Of a stretch of 64,000 bases of DNA, positions 40,324-50,700 are shown piece after piece (the stretch's first letter is position 1; each line of letters starts with the position of its first letter). The position numbers and the translations under genes were made by a program. The stretch is from Nitratidesulfovibrio sp. (GTDB taxonomy: Bacteria; Desulfobacterota; Desulfovibrionia; Desulfovibrionales; Desulfovibrionaceae): NCBI RefSeq assembly GCF_040373385.1, contig NZ_JBDXXH010000002.1:496001-560000 (forward strand), in the 5' to 3' direction. Below the pieces are notes generated by a model. The model did no database searches. It saw only the letters and a list, made by a program, of their open reading frames with translations, and was not told the DNA's origin.

Positions 40324-41574
40324 TCACCCCTCGGCGTTCAACTCCGGCGCCACCAGGTCTGCCAGGGTCTCGCGCTTGCGGATGCACCGCGCCGTTGCGC
40401 CGTCCACCAGCACCTCGGCCGCGCGGGGGCGCGAGTTGTAGTTGGAACTCATGGAAAAGCCGTAGGCCCCGGCGGAAAAGACCGCCAGCAGTTCGCCCCG
40501 CTGCATGTCCGGCAGGATGCGGTCGCGCGCCAGAAAGTCGCCCGATTCGCAGATGGGGCCCACCACGTCGGCGGTGATCTCGTCGCGCCCGGCGGGCTGC
40601 ACCTCGGCGATGCGGTGGTACGACTGGTACAGCGAGGGCCGGACAAGGTCGTTCATGGCCGCGTCGGCGATGATGAAGTTCTTGCTGGGCGTTGTCTTGG
40701 TGTAGATCACCCGGCCCACCAGAATGCCCGCGTTGCCCGCGATGACCCGGCCCGGCTCCAGGATCAGCGACAGCCCGCGCCCGCGCAGCCGCTGGGACAC
40801 CGCCTCGCCGAATTCCTTGGGATGGGGCGGGGTTTCCTCTCCGTAGGTGATGCCCAGCCCGCCGCCCAGGTCCAGATGGGTGATGGCAAGCCCCAGGTCG
40901 CGCAGCCGCTCGTGGAAGTCCAGCACCCGGTCCAGCGCTTCAAGGAACGGGGCAAGACTGGTGAGCTGCGAGCCGATGTGGCAGTCGATGCCCACGGGGG
41001 TGACGTTGGGCAGGTCGCGGGCCAGCAGGTAGGCCGCCTGCGCCTGTTCCATGTCCAGCCCGAACTTGTTGTTGCGCATGCCCGTGGAGATGTACGGGTG
41101 GGTCTTGGGGTCCACGTCCGGGTTGATGCGCACGCCGATGCGCGCGGTGCGGCCCATGTCCCCGGCCACGGCGTCGATGCGCTCCAGTTCCTGCACCGAT
41201 TCGACATTGAACAGCAGGATGTCCGCTTCCAGCGCGGCGCGGATTTCGTCGTCGCGCTTGCCAACGCCGCTGTACACGATGCGCTGTCCGGGCACCCCGG
41301 CGGCCAGCGCGCGGTGCAGTTCGCCCCCGGACACGATGTCCATGCCCGCGCCCATTTCCGCCAGCAGGCGCAGCAGGTGCACGTTGGAGTTGGCCTTGAC
41401 CGAATAGCAGGTCAGGTGTTCGACGCCGGTGAATGCGCTGTCAAAGGCCTGGAAATGGCGGCGCAGCGTGGCCGCCGAATAGACGTACAGCGGCGTGCCA
41501 TGGCGGCTGGCCAGTTCGCGCACGGGCACGCCTTCGGCGTGCAGTTCGCCATTGCGGTACTGAAAGTGGTGCAT
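40324..41574 (-). CDS. lysA: Diaminopimelate decarboxylase
   Basis: 416 residues, PLP enzyme making L-lysine from meso-diaminopimelate. PLP lysine is in CYSVKANSN, the His/Gly-rich phosphate site in IDCHIGSQL and LDLGGGLGITYG, EPGRVIAGNAG follows, and the C-terminal substrate motif is GPICESGDFLARDR with GAYGFSMSSNYNSRPR. Start 41574 has GGAGG 6 bases upstream. It sits 173 bp after the lipoprotein gene. With dapL at 54880 the window has two lysine-pathway enzymes. Confidence 0.96.
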   Translation of the reverse strand: MHHFQYRNGELHAEGVPVRELASRHGTPLYVYSAATLRRHFQAFDSAFTGVEHLTCYSVKANSNVHLLRLLAEMGAGMDIVSGGELHRALAAGVPGQRIVYSGVGKRDDEIRAALEADILLFNVESVQELERIDAVAGDMGRTARIGVRINPDVDPKTHPYISTGMRNNKFGLDMEQAQAAYLLARDLPNVTPVGIDCHIGSQLTSLAPFLEALDRVLDFHERLRDLGLAITHLDLGGGLGITYGEETPPHPKEFGEAVSQRLRGRGLSLILEPGRVIAGNAGILVGRVIYTKTTPSKNFIIADAAMNDLVRPSLYQSYHRIAEVQPAGRDEITADVVGPICESGDFLARDRILPDMQRGELLAVFSAGAYGFSMSSNYNSRPRAAEVLVDGATARCIRKRETLADLVAPELNAEG

Positions 41575-41747
41575 GCGTTCCTCCTGCCGGGGCAGGGCTG
41601 GTGGCCGGATCGACGCTGCCCGGCTGGCGGTGCGAAACCGTGGCCCGGAGGGCGGGCGCCGATCGTCTCCGTCATCACCCTTCATGGCCCGGCATCATCC
41701 GGTGCCATCGGGCGCCATGCCGGGCGCGGGCATGGTTTCCTGCGCCG

Positions 41748-42323
41748 TTACGGAATCACGATTTCGGTCTGCTGCTGGGGCCTTGTGTCTTCCACCGGCA
41801 GTTCGAAGCCGGCGGCATTGGGATCCACCACCAGCAGTTGCACCTTGCTGAGGGCATGCGCGAAGCGGGTCAGGACGTTTACCCCAACCAGGCGCCAGCG
41901 ATAGGCCGGGGCCTTGCGGTCGGGACACATGGTCACTTCCACGATGGCGGTGGCCTGCGGGGTGATCTGTCGTTCCGGCCGGAATTCCTGCCGCGCGGTG
42001 GCCTGAAAGGGGCACCCGGCGCAGCTGTCCCCGGCCCCGTCCGCCGTCCCGCCGAGGGGCTGGATTTCGAGGATGACCGAGGCCAGGTTGTCCACATTGC
42101 CCTGCGCTTCGCCCCGCGCGGTGATGCAGCCGTTGGTCGTGGCCATGGCCGTGACGCCGCGCCAGTTGAACAGTTCGCGGTTGTCCTGCGGCTGGGGCAT
42201 GATTTTCTTGCCGCACGCTGCCCCCAGGGCCAGCAGGGCGCACAGGGCAGCCACGGCGGTCATGCGGCGTATGCGGGCATGCGGGGCGCGGCCCGGAGTG
42301 CGGGGGGCGGATGCGTCAGTCAT
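41748..42323 (-). CDS. Predicted lipoprotein
   Basis: 191 residues. A signal peptide MTAVAALCALLALGAACGKK with lipobox LGAAC|G follows a charged N-terminal stretch; cleavage would leave a lipidated Cys near residue 35 and a periplasmic domain of ~155 residues. Four cysteines (NGCIT, DSCAGCPF, VTMCPD) may form disulfides. No domain recognised. The start at 42323 (GGGAGACG upstream) overlaps the mutS stop by 8 bp; a start at 42263 is also possible. Its homologues, if any, were not recognised. Confidence 0.78.
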   Translation of the reverse strand: MTDASAPRTPGRAPHARIRRMTAVAALCALLALGAACGKKIMPQPQDNRELFNWRGVTAMATTNGCITARGEAQGNVDNLASVILEIQPLGGTADGAGDSCAGCPFQATARQEFRPERQITPQATAIVEVTMCPDRKAPAYRWRLVGVNVLTRFAHALSKVQLLVVDPNAAGFELPVEDTRPQQQTEIVIP

Positions 42324-45300
42324 GGTCGTCTCCCGGCGCTGCCGGGGGCTGGTCGGAAACGGTATCTTCGGCATGGGCGGGGCCTCCCCAGAGCAGTTTC
42401 CATTCGTTGAGCAGTTGCAGCGCCCCCATGGGCGTCAGGCGGTCGGTATCCAGGTCGCGCAGGGTGGTCAGCAGCGGATGGGCCACCGGCTCTGCCCGCG
42501 CGGCAAGCAGGGCGCGGGGTTTTGCGGCCTGTTTCGGTTCGGGCATGTCCAGCCCCGGCAGCACGGCGCGGGCCGCGCGGGGGGCATCGCCCCTGCCGTC
42601 GCGGGTTTTTTCCAGCTGGTGCAGCAGTTCCCGTGCGCGCTGTACCACCGGCTGCGGCACCCCGGCAAGCCGGGCCACCTCGATGCCGTAGCTGCGGTCG
42701 GACGGGCCGGGCACCAGACGGCGCAGAAACACGATTTCGCCGCCCCATTCGCGGATGGCGATGTTCATGTTGTGCACGCCGGGGATGCGCCCTTCCAGTG
42801 CCGTCAGCTCGTGGTAGTGGGTGGCGAACAGGGTGCGGATGGTGCCGCCCGCGCGGCGGGCCAGTTCTTCCACCACGGCCCAGGCCAGGGCCAGCCCGTC
42901 GAAGGTGCTGGTGCCGCGCCCTATCTCGTCCAGGATGACCAGGCTGCGCTTGCCCGCCTGGCGCAGGATGCGCGCGGTTTCCATCATTTCCACCATGAAG
43001 GTGGATTGCCCCTGGGCCAGGTTGTCCGATGCCCCCACGCGCGAGAATACCCGGTCGGCGATGCCCAGGCGTGCCTCGCGCGCGGGCACGAATGAGCCCA
43101 TCTGGGCCAGCAGGCAGATGATGGCCGTCTGGCGCAGCACGGTGGATTTACCGGCCATGTTGGGGCCGGTGATCAGCAGCAGCCGCCGGGCCTCGTCCAT
43201 GCGCAGGTCGTTGGGGATGAAGTTGGCGCTGCCCTGCATGGCCTCCACCACGGGGTGGCGGCCCTCGCGGATCAGGATGTCGGTGTCCTGCGCCAGCACC
43301 GGGCGGGTCCAGTTCCAGCGGCGGGCCGTTTCCGCAAGGCTCTGCCAGTAGTCGAACCCTGCCAGCAGATCGGCCATGAACAGCACGCGGGGGCGCGCCT
43401 CGGACACGGTTTCGCGCAGCTTCTGGAATAACTTGTATTCCAGCGACTTGCGGCGGTCGCTGGCCGAGACCAGCTTTTCTTCCAGTTCCTTCAGGCGCGG
43501 GGTGGTGAACCGTTCGGCGTTGGCCAGGGTCTGGCGGCGCACGAAGTGTTCGGGCACGGCGTCGGACGCGGTGCGCGAAAGCTCGAAGTAGTAGCCGAAT
43601 ACCCGGTTGAAGCCCAGCTTGAGCTTGGGCAACCCGCTGGCGGACTGTTCCTCCGCCAGCAGTTGCTGCAACATGTTTTCGCCGTGTTCGGTAAGGTCCA
43701 GCAGTTCGTCCAGCTCTGCGTGGAAGCCGGGCCGGAACAGCCCGCCTTCTGTGACCAGGTGGGGCGGGCTGTCCTCCAGCGCGCGTTCCAGCAGGTCGAA
43801 ATAGTCGGACAGGTCATCCCAGCCCTTCAGCGCCGCGCGCAGGAACGGGGGGCGACCATCGCCGCGCGCCTCGCCGTCGGTGGGGTAGCTGCCGTGGGGC
43901 GTTTCCGGCCGTTCCAGCACGCCGCGTACCTTGGGCAGGGCGGCCAGGCTCTGGCGCAGGGCCACGTAGTCCTTGGGGGCGGCGCGGTTCAGGAAGATGC
44001 GCGTGGTCAGCCGTTCAAGGTCGTACACCTCGTCGAGGGCGGCCCGCAGGTCGCGCCGGGTGTCGTCGCGTTCGAACAGCCAGGATACCGCCGACTGGGT
44101 TTCCTCGATGGGCCCCGTCTCGCGCCAGGGATGGCGCAGGCGTTCCTCCAGCAGGCGGCCCCCCATGGGGGTCTGGGTGTGGTCCAGCACGTGCCACAGC
44201 GTGCCCGGCCCCTTGCGGCCATCCAGGCGGCGGAAGATTTCCAGGTTGCGCTCCGTCACTTCATCGACGATGAGGTGACGGCCAAGGTTCAGCGGGCGGA
44301 ACGGCGCAAGGTGGATGATGTCCTGCTTCTGGGTCTGCACGACGTACGCCAGCAGTGCCCCGCAGGCCCGGACGAGTTCATCCTTTCCTTCAAGGCCCAG
44401 CGCGCCGGTATCGCGCACGCCCTGGGCGTGCAGCAGCCGTTCGGTCGCGGCCTTCAGGTCGAAGGGCGCCCGGCCCGGCACCCGCACCACCTGCGTGGCG
44501 GTGAGCGACATGGACGAGGGCACCTGCGCGCCTTCGGGTACCAGCAGTTCGCGAGGCTGCATCTTGCGCACCCACTGCCACAGGTCGGCGGCCTTCTTCG
44601 CATGCAGGCCCGACCATTCGCCGGTGGAAAAATCAAGCCAGGCAAAGCCGCCCGCCTCCTTCTCCTCGTCCCAGAACAGCGCCCCCAGATAGTTGTGACC
44701 CTTGGCGTCGAGGTTGGCGTCCTCGACCACCGTGCCGGGCGTCAGCACACGGGTGACCGCCCGCTTGACCAGCCCCTTAGCCTCGCGCGGGTCCTCTATC
44801 TGGTCGCACAGGGCCACCTTGAAGCCCTTTTCCAGCAACTGGGTGATGTACCCTTCCACCGAATGGTGGGGCACGCCGCACATGGGCACGCGCAGGTCGG
44901 CATTGGGGTTGCGGCAGGTGAGGGCGATTTGCAGTTCGCGCGCGGCCGTTTCCGCGTCGTCGAAGAACATCTCGTAGAAGTCGCCCATGCGGTAGAGTAG
45001 CAGCGCGTCCGGATGATCCTCCTTGATGCGCAGGTACTGCTCGAACATGGGGGTGAGCTTCGACGGATTGGCGCGGGCCGCCGCCGCCGTGGTGGCCCCG
45101 GCCAGGCGCGAAGCACCGCGTGTCATGACGGAGGCGGAGCCTGAAGCAGGGCCGGATGCGGGGACGGAAGCCGGGTCCATGCTGGCGGAATCGCCGGGCA
45201 TGTCGCAGCCGCAGGCGTCATGGACCTCATGGGCGGCGGTCGGCGCGGCATCTGTGGCGGCATCGGGCTGGGCGTGCGGGAAGCGGGAGGTGTCTGTCAT
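42316..45300 (-). CDS. mutS: DNA mismatch repair protein MutS
   Basis: 994 residues. The mismatch-recognition domain opens MFEQYLRIKEDHPDALLLYRMGDFYEMFFDDA, with the Phe-x-Glu motif in DFYEMFF. The ATPase has Walker A TGPNMAGKST, VMLDEIGRGTSTFDG-like Walker B (LVILDEIGRGTSTFDGL) and THYHEL. The C-terminus retains the dimer-forming tail. The first ~80 residues are Ala/Ser/Pro-rich and unlike other MutS; the start could be nearer residue 80, but no better ribosome site is seen. mutL is not in the window. Confidence 0.95.
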   Translation of the reverse strand: MTDTSRFPHAQPDAATDAAPTAAHEVHDACGCDMPGDSASMDPASVPASGPASGSASVMTRGASRLAGATTAAAARANPSKLTPMFEQYLRIKEDHPDALLLYRMGDFYEMFFDDAETAARELQIALTCRNPNADLRVPMCGVPHHSVEGYITQLLEKGFKVALCDQIEDPREAKGLVKRAVTRVLTPGTVVEDANLDAKGHNYLGALFWDEEKEAGGFAWLDFSTGEWSGLHAKKAADLWQWVRKMQPRELLVPEGAQVPSSMSLTATQVVRVPGRAPFDLKAATERLLHAQGVRDTGALGLEGKDELVRACGALLAYVVQTQKQDIIHLAPFRPLNLGRHLIVDEVTERNLEIFRRLDGRKGPGTLWHVLDHTQTPMGGRLLEERLRHPWRETGPIEETQSAVSWLFERDDTRRDLRAALDEVYDLERLTTRIFLNRAAPKDYVALRQSLAALPKVRGVLERPETPHGSYPTDGEARGDGRPPFLRAALKGWDDLSDYFDLLERALEDSPPHLVTEGGLFRPGFHAELDELLDLTEHGENMLQQLLAEEQSASGLPKLKLGFNRVFGYYFELSRTASDAVPEHFVRRQTLANAERFTTPRLKELEEKLVSASDRRKSLEYKLFQKLRETVSEARPRVLFMADLLAGFDYWQSLAETARRWNWTRPVLAQDTDILIREGRHPVVEAMQGSANFIPNDLRMDEARRLLLITGPNMAGKSTVLRQTAIICLLAQMGSFVPAREARLGIADRVFSRVGASDNLAQGQSTFMVEMMETARILRQAGKRSLVILDEIGRGTSTFDGLALAWAVVEELARRAGGTIRTLFATHYHELTALEGRIPGVHNMNIAIREWGGEIVFLRRLVPGPSDRSYGIEVARLAGVPQPVVQRARELLHQLEKTRDGRGDAPRAARAVLPGLDMPEPKQAAKPRALLAARAEPVAHPLLTTLRDLDTDRLTPMGALQLLNEWKLLWGGPAHAEDTVSDQPPAAPGDDHD

Positions 45301-45445
45301 GCCTCGTGTGTACACCGCGAAGGGTGGGGGATGGAAGTACCGGACGTGGGGCCGGACACGCATGCGGCGCTGGCCGCGACGCCAGCCATGTTGCGGTTCG
45401 CGGCCAGCGGGCGAAAGGCCGATCGGGCAACAGTCTCCAGCCCTG

Positions 45446-46609
45446 TCAGTCCTGCAGGGACATCCGGAACGTGGCCGAATGCCAGCTGCGGCAGCGCGGG
45501 CACACGCTGAAGGTATGCTCGCGGCGCAGGCCGCAGGTTCCGCACACGAAGCGCTTCACCTTGCGGGCATGCTCGATGAAGTATTCCAGCTGGCTGCGGA
45601 ATACCGGCGAAAGGTGTTGCTGTTCCATGGACAGCGAAAGCAGTTCCAGCCGTGCCGCCCAGAAGTCCGGGCGCAGCACCATGGCCTTGGCCAGCCAGTT
45701 GCCCGCCTCTTCGCGGTTGCCGCAGCGCAGCAGGAACAGCGCGCCATAGTATTGCAGCAGCAGGTCCGGCTCCTGCGCCTCCATGGCGGCGAGCACCGTG
45801 GCGCAGCGCTGTTTCTCGAAGTCCGCGCTGGCGGTGCCGACCCCGTTTGCCCCATGGGTACCGTTGCCGTTGCGGGGGGCGGGGGCTTCAAGTTCAAGCA
45901 GCCCTTCAAGCAGCAGGAAGCGGATGGAGGCGGGCACCCGCTCCAGCCCCTCGCGCAGCAGCTTGCCCGCACGGCGCCATTCGCCTGCGCGGGCCGCCAT
46001 GACCAGCCGTGCCCGCCAGGCCTCCACCGCGCCGGGGTAGACCTTTACGGCCTTGGCCAGCAGTGTTCTGGCCTCGTCGTGCCGACCACAGCGGTCCAGT
46101 TCCTCTGCATGGCGGACCATGTAGTGGGCCTGCGCCGGGCGAAAGCCCAGGCGCGCGTACTGGGCGGCGGCCTCCTGAAAGGCGCCGCTGTCTGCGTGGA
46201 GCAGGGCCAACTCGTAGGTGATCTGTTCCGGGTCGGCCCCGAGCGCCCGCGCCTCGTCAAAGGCCGCGAGCGCCCGATCCATGACCCCGCCGCGCCGGTA
46301 GTCGCGGCCCAGTTCGAACAGGGCCCGCGCCTTGAACTGCGGGTCCAGCCCGGGCCGCACGATGAGGCTGCTGCGGATCTGCACGGCGCGTTCGATGTCG
46401 CCGCGCAGGCGGTACAGGTTGCCGAGGGCGAGGTAGATCTCCACCGCATCCGGGTCGTTGCGCACAACCCGGCTCAGTTCCTGGATGGCCGACAGCGCAT
46501 CGCGCGCGCCGGGAGATTCGGCATCCGGCCCCATGGGCGACAGGATGTCGGCGCGCCGGTGGCCGAGCAGCGTGCGCGCCCCGGCCTTCAGTCTGTCCAG
46601 CAGCGTCAC
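45446..46609 (-). CDS. lapB: LapB-like TPR protein with C-terminal rubredoxin-type zinc ribbon
   Basis: 387 residues. TPR units fill residues ~45-320 (for example AVEIYLALGNLYRLRGDIERAV). The C-terminus is a rubredoxin-like ribbon CGTCGLRREHTFSVCPRCRSWHS, the hallmark of LapB/YciM, which controls LpxC levels and lipopolysaccharide assembly. The usual N-terminal membrane helix is weak here. GTG start at 46609, 11 bp after the lapA stop, with GGCGGAG. A Gly/Asn insert (NGNGTHGANGVG) sits between TPRs. lapA lies directly upstream, supporting the call. Confidence 0.88.
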   Translation of the reverse strand: MTLLDRLKAGARTLLGHRRADILSPMGPDAESPGARDALSAIQELSRVVRNDPDAVEIYLALGNLYRLRGDIERAVQIRSSLIVRPGLDPQFKARALFELGRDYRRGGVMDRALAAFDEARALGADPEQITYELALLHADSGAFQEAAAQYARLGFRPAQAHYMVRHAEELDRCGRHDEARTLLAKAVKVYPGAVEAWRARLVMAARAGEWRRAGKLLREGLERVPASIRFLLLEGLLELEAPAPRNGNGTHGANGVGTASADFEKQRCATVLAAMEAQEPDLLLQYYGALFLLRCGNREEAGNWLAKAMVLRPDFWAARLELLSLSMEQQHLSPVFRSQLEYFIEHARKVKRFVCGTCGLRREHTFSVCPRCRSWHSATFRMSLQD

Positions 46610-46620
46610 GTGGGCTCCGC

Positions 46621-47016
46621 CTAGCCGACCTTGGTCGGGGTGGTGTCCGCTGCGGCAACGGGGGCCGGAGCCGGAGCAATCGCCGGTTCCGGGGCCTTGC
46701 GCGCGGTTTCCAGCGGCAGGTTGCGCAGCGAGTTCAGTTCCTTTTCCAGCACGCGGATGCGCTTGTTGGCGCGGCGCAGGGCGGCCCCGGCACGCAGGCG
46801 GCTGAGCATGAGCATGAGCATGGTGCACAGCGCGCCCAGCAGGAAGGCACACAGGATCATGAAGTAGAAGGGCAGCTCGATGGAACTCCACGCGGTGTCG
46901 AAGAACAGGTCCAGCTTCAGGGTGACGGCCTGCGAGAGCACCGCGTTGTTCTGCACGAAGAACATCATGGAGATGAAGAACACCAGCACCAGAACGAGAA
47001 CCTTGACGAAGCGCAT
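46621..47016 (-). CDS. lapA: LapA-domain inner-membrane protein
   Basis: 131 residues with two membrane helices (about 3-25 and 48-72), the conserved FVQNNAV motif after the first, a coiled coil (residues ~78-100) and a Pro/Ala-rich tail. LapA/DUF1049 proteins work with LapB in envelope assembly. Start 47016 has AAGGAGG. It is preceded by a HIT protein gene with 10 bp spacing. Confidence 0.88.
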   Translation of the reverse strand: MRFVKVLVLVLVFFISMMFFVQNNAVLSQAVTLKLDLFFDTAWSSIELPFYFMILCAFLLGALCTMLMLMLSRLRAGAALRRANKRIRVLEKELNSLRNLPLETARKAPEPAIAPAPAPVAAADTTPTKVG

Positions 47017-47026
47017 GTCGGCCTCC

Positions 47027-47524
47027 TTACCGTCCCGCTCGGGGCAGGCGGTCGAACAGGGGTTTCAGGGCATGATACGTGGACTGCAGATGCTCGGGAA
47101 TGACCCGGGTTTCGTTCATCACCGCCATGAACGACGAATCGCCGTTCCAGCGCGGCACGAGGTGGAAATGCAGATGTTCGCGAATGCCTGCCCCGGCGGC
47201 CTCGCCCAGGTTGAGCCCCACGTTGATGCCCTGCGGGTTGAAGCGCTGGCGCAGCATGGTGGTGCAGGTCTGGATGAGGTCCATCATTTCGTGGGCCTCG
47301 TCCGGTTCCAGCGCGGCAAGGTCCATGACGTGCCGGAACGGCGTGACCATGAGGTGCCCGTTGTTGTACGGGAACTTGTTCATGATCACGAAATTGTGCC
47401 GCCCCCGGTACAGGACCAGGCGCGCCTCGTCCTCGTCGGTGTGTTCGGGCAGGCAGAATACGCAGCTGTCGGGCTTGGGGCCCAGGATGTAGTCGAGGCG
47501 CCACGGCGCCCAAAGGGTTTCCAT
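47027..47524 (-). CDS. HIT-family nucleotide hydrolase
   Basis: 165 residues. Zinc-binding CVFC near residue 20 and the catalytic triad HLHFHLVPRW (HxHxH). Related to galactose-1-phosphate uridylyltransferase-like Ap4A-type hydrolases; substrate unproven. Start 47524 (METLWAPWRLDYI) has AGGAGA upstream. First gene of a minus-strand run HIT-lapA-lapB. Confidence 0.92.
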   Translation of the reverse strand: METLWAPWRLDYILGPKPDSCVFCLPEHTDEDEARLVLYRGRHNFVIMNKFPYNNGHLMVTPFRHVMDLAALEPDEAHEMMDLIQTCTTMLRQRFNPQGINVGLNLGEAAGAGIREHLHFHLVPRWNGDSSFMAVMNETRVIPEHLQSTYHALKPLFDRLPRAGR

Positions 47525-47735
47525 GATCCGTTCCGTCTCCTGGGGCACGCGCGCGCCACTGTTTGTGTGCATGCGCAAGGTGCCGTATTTCCGATTGAAA
47601 TTCAGCAGGTCAGTTGTGCTTACACCCTCGGGCCTTGCGGGGCAAGGGGGGCGGGGCGCCGGGGCCGATGTTTGTGGCGCTGGCGGGCGCTGCACTGCCG
47701 CTCGCAACCTGTTGCGCCGTGCGGACGGTTTGGTG

Positions 47736-50700
47736 TCAGGCTCCCGGCGTTGCGGTACTGTCCCCGGTTCCGTTGTCGTTTCCGTTCATGACGCCGTCGC
47801 CGGAGGCGGTGGCAGCGGGAGTGCCCCCCGTGGCCTGGGTCTCACGGGCTTCGGGTGTGTCTTGTCCGCTTGGCCCATTCTGTCCGTTCTGAAAATCCGG
47901 CCAGCCCGGCGGCCTGTTGCGCCGGTTGCCGGACGCCACCACCTGCCCCTGGGCCACGCAGGCGGTTTCCGCGTCCTGGTCTGCCTCTCCGGCTACCCCG
48001 GCCTTGCCGCCGGGATCAGCCTCGGCCGCAAGCGCATCACGTGCGGTTTCCTCGCGCAGCATTTCGTGGGCCAGGTCCAGTTGCGCGGCGCGGGTGCGGG
48101 CCAAACCGTCCAGCTTGGCCGCCAGCACCCGGCGCAGCACGCGCCCGTAGGCAGGCCCCGCCGGAATGCCCATGGCCAGCAGGTCGTTGCCGGTGATGTC
48201 GGGCGTTTCGCCACGCAGGCGGGTGAGATAGTACGAGATGTGTTTGCGCGCGTCCTCTGTCCTGGAGCGGGCCATCAGGTACAGGATGCCTTCCGGCGCG
48301 ATGGGCGAGAGCAGGTTGTTCAGGCCGCTCATGGAACCGTCGCGCTGCATCCACAGGTTGAGCAGGTTGTGCACCTCGCGCACGTTTTCGCGCAGGGTCA
48401 GGAAGTCCTGCCGGACCTTGCGCGAGAAGGCCAGCCTGTCGGTGACGGCGGCCACGTCCAGATACTTGCCGTTGCCGCACAGCCCCAGCAGATAGAGCAT
48501 CCACGGTTCCGGCGCGGGCGAAAGGTACAGCAGCCGGTACCAGTGCAGCACCCGCTCGAGTTCGGTCAGCACGTCCATCTTGGACGGGTTCAGCTTCAGC
48601 AGGGGATGGATGAGACGCAGGATGTCGTAGTCCTCCATGCGCCGGATGCATGGCAGGGGGGACTTTTCGTCGAAGATCAGCTTCAGTTCGTGGAACAGCC
48701 GCGCCCCGGACAGGCGGTCCATCATGCCCAGTTGCAGGGCGTTCTTGATGAGCCGCTCGCACTGCGCGCCGATGCGGAAATCGTAGCGCTTTTCGAAGCG
48801 GATCGCCCGCAGGATGCGGGTGGGGTCTTCCACGAAGGACAGCGAGTGCAGCACGCGGATGACCTTGTCCTTCATGTCGCGCTGCGCGCCGAAGAAGTCC
48901 ACCAGCCGCCCGAAGTGCGCGCCGTTCAGCTGCACGGCCTGCGCGTTGATAGTGAAGTCGCGCCGGTACAGGTCCATCTTGATGGATGACAGCTCGACCG
49001 TGGGAAGGGCGGCCGGATATTCATAATATTCCAGCCGGGCCGTGGCCACGTCGATGCGCTGTTCCGGTCGTGCGGCGGCGCGGTGGGCCGCTTCCGCCGT
49101 GGCTTCGTCGGATGCGTCGCCCGAGGCGGGAGGGGCCGGTGGGGCCGACAGGGCCGTATTGTCGGAAACCTCAGTGTCGGGGATGGCCTCCGGGGCGGCA
49201 CCTGCACGGACATCCGGGGCTAAGGGACGACCGTTGCCGCCGCGCCGTTGTTCCGATTCCCACGCGGGAAAGATGACCACGGCGGTCTTGAACTTGTGGT
49301 GCGCGCGCATGCGCCCGCCCAGTTCATCGGCCAGGGCGCGGGCAAAGGCGATGCCGTCACCTTCAACCACCACATCAAGGTCCAGGTTGGGCCGCCCCAG
49401 CAGGATGTCGCGCACGAAGCCGCCCACGGCGTACACCGGCACGTTCAGCCTGTCGCCCAGCCTGCCCGCCAGTTCCAGCAGGCGGAAGTGGGTGTCGGGC
49501 AGGCGTTCCTGAAGCAGGGCGCGAATGTTCTTTTCGCGCCGGGATTCGGGCAGCAGCGTTTCCGGAATGCGGGCGGGTTCTTCCACCAGGGTGTTGATGA
49601 GGTCGGTGCGGGTGATGACGCCCACCACCTCTCCGGTTTCCTCGTCGCTTTCGGCAGCGGGCGGGGGCGTGCGCTCCACGCCGTAGCTGCCCGCCAGGTG
49701 CGGGGCGGGCACCCTGTCCACCACGGGCACCAGGCGCTGGCGCTGGCCCACGATGATTTCCATGACCTTGTACAGGTCCTCGTTGGGGGTCACGGTCTGC
49801 ACCCGGCGGTGCATGTATTCCGCCACGCCCATGTGCCCCAGCCCGTGCGCAATGGCCCGAGCGGCGGTCTGCTGCTCCAGGTAGCCCACGCACCGCCGGG
49901 TGCCTGCGGCGAACACGGGCACGGCCTTCAGGCCGTAGCGGGTCATGGTTTCCTCGGCGTCGGCGATGGATCGATCGTCGTCCACGCCCATCACGGGCGA
50001 GGACATCAGGTCGCGCACCCGCATCTGCGGATTGACGGCGGAAAAGAGCAGGGCGAACAACTCGTCGCGCACCTGTTGCAGGGTCTTGTCCTTGACCGAG
50101 GCGGACGCCGCGTACGGATGCCCCCCGCCCCCCAGCGACGTGCACACCTGGGCCACGTCCACCTCGGCCAGGCGGCTGCGGGCCACCACCTGCACCCTGT
50201 CGCCCATGCGGCACAAGGCGAACAGCACCTTTATGTTCTCCATGTCCATCATCTTGTGCGCCAGCAGCGCGAAGTCGCCCATGTAGGTTTCCATGGACGC
50301 CTCGGCGATGGTCACCAGGGAGCCGTTGATGTCGTGGGTGGTGGCCGATTCCAGCAGGGCGTTCAGAATGCCCACCTGTTCGCTGGTCAGGTCGCGGGCG
50401 ATGAGTTCGGCGATGGCGTTCAGGTCCATGCCCTGGGTCTTCAGCCAGCCTGCGGCGGAAAAGTCGTGCTCGGTTGTCGAGGCAAAGGTGAACGAGCCGG
50501 TATCCTCGAAGATGCCGAGGCCGAGCATGGTGGCCTCGTCCCCGGAAAGGGTCAGCCCCCGCTCGCGGATCTCGGCTACGATGATGGCCGTGGTTGACCC
50601 CCATGGCAGCACCCGGCTGAACGCTGCGGGGATGTCCTCATCGGTGTCCGGATGGTGGTCCCAGAGGTGCACGGTGACCCCGGGGCGGGCCAGCACGTTG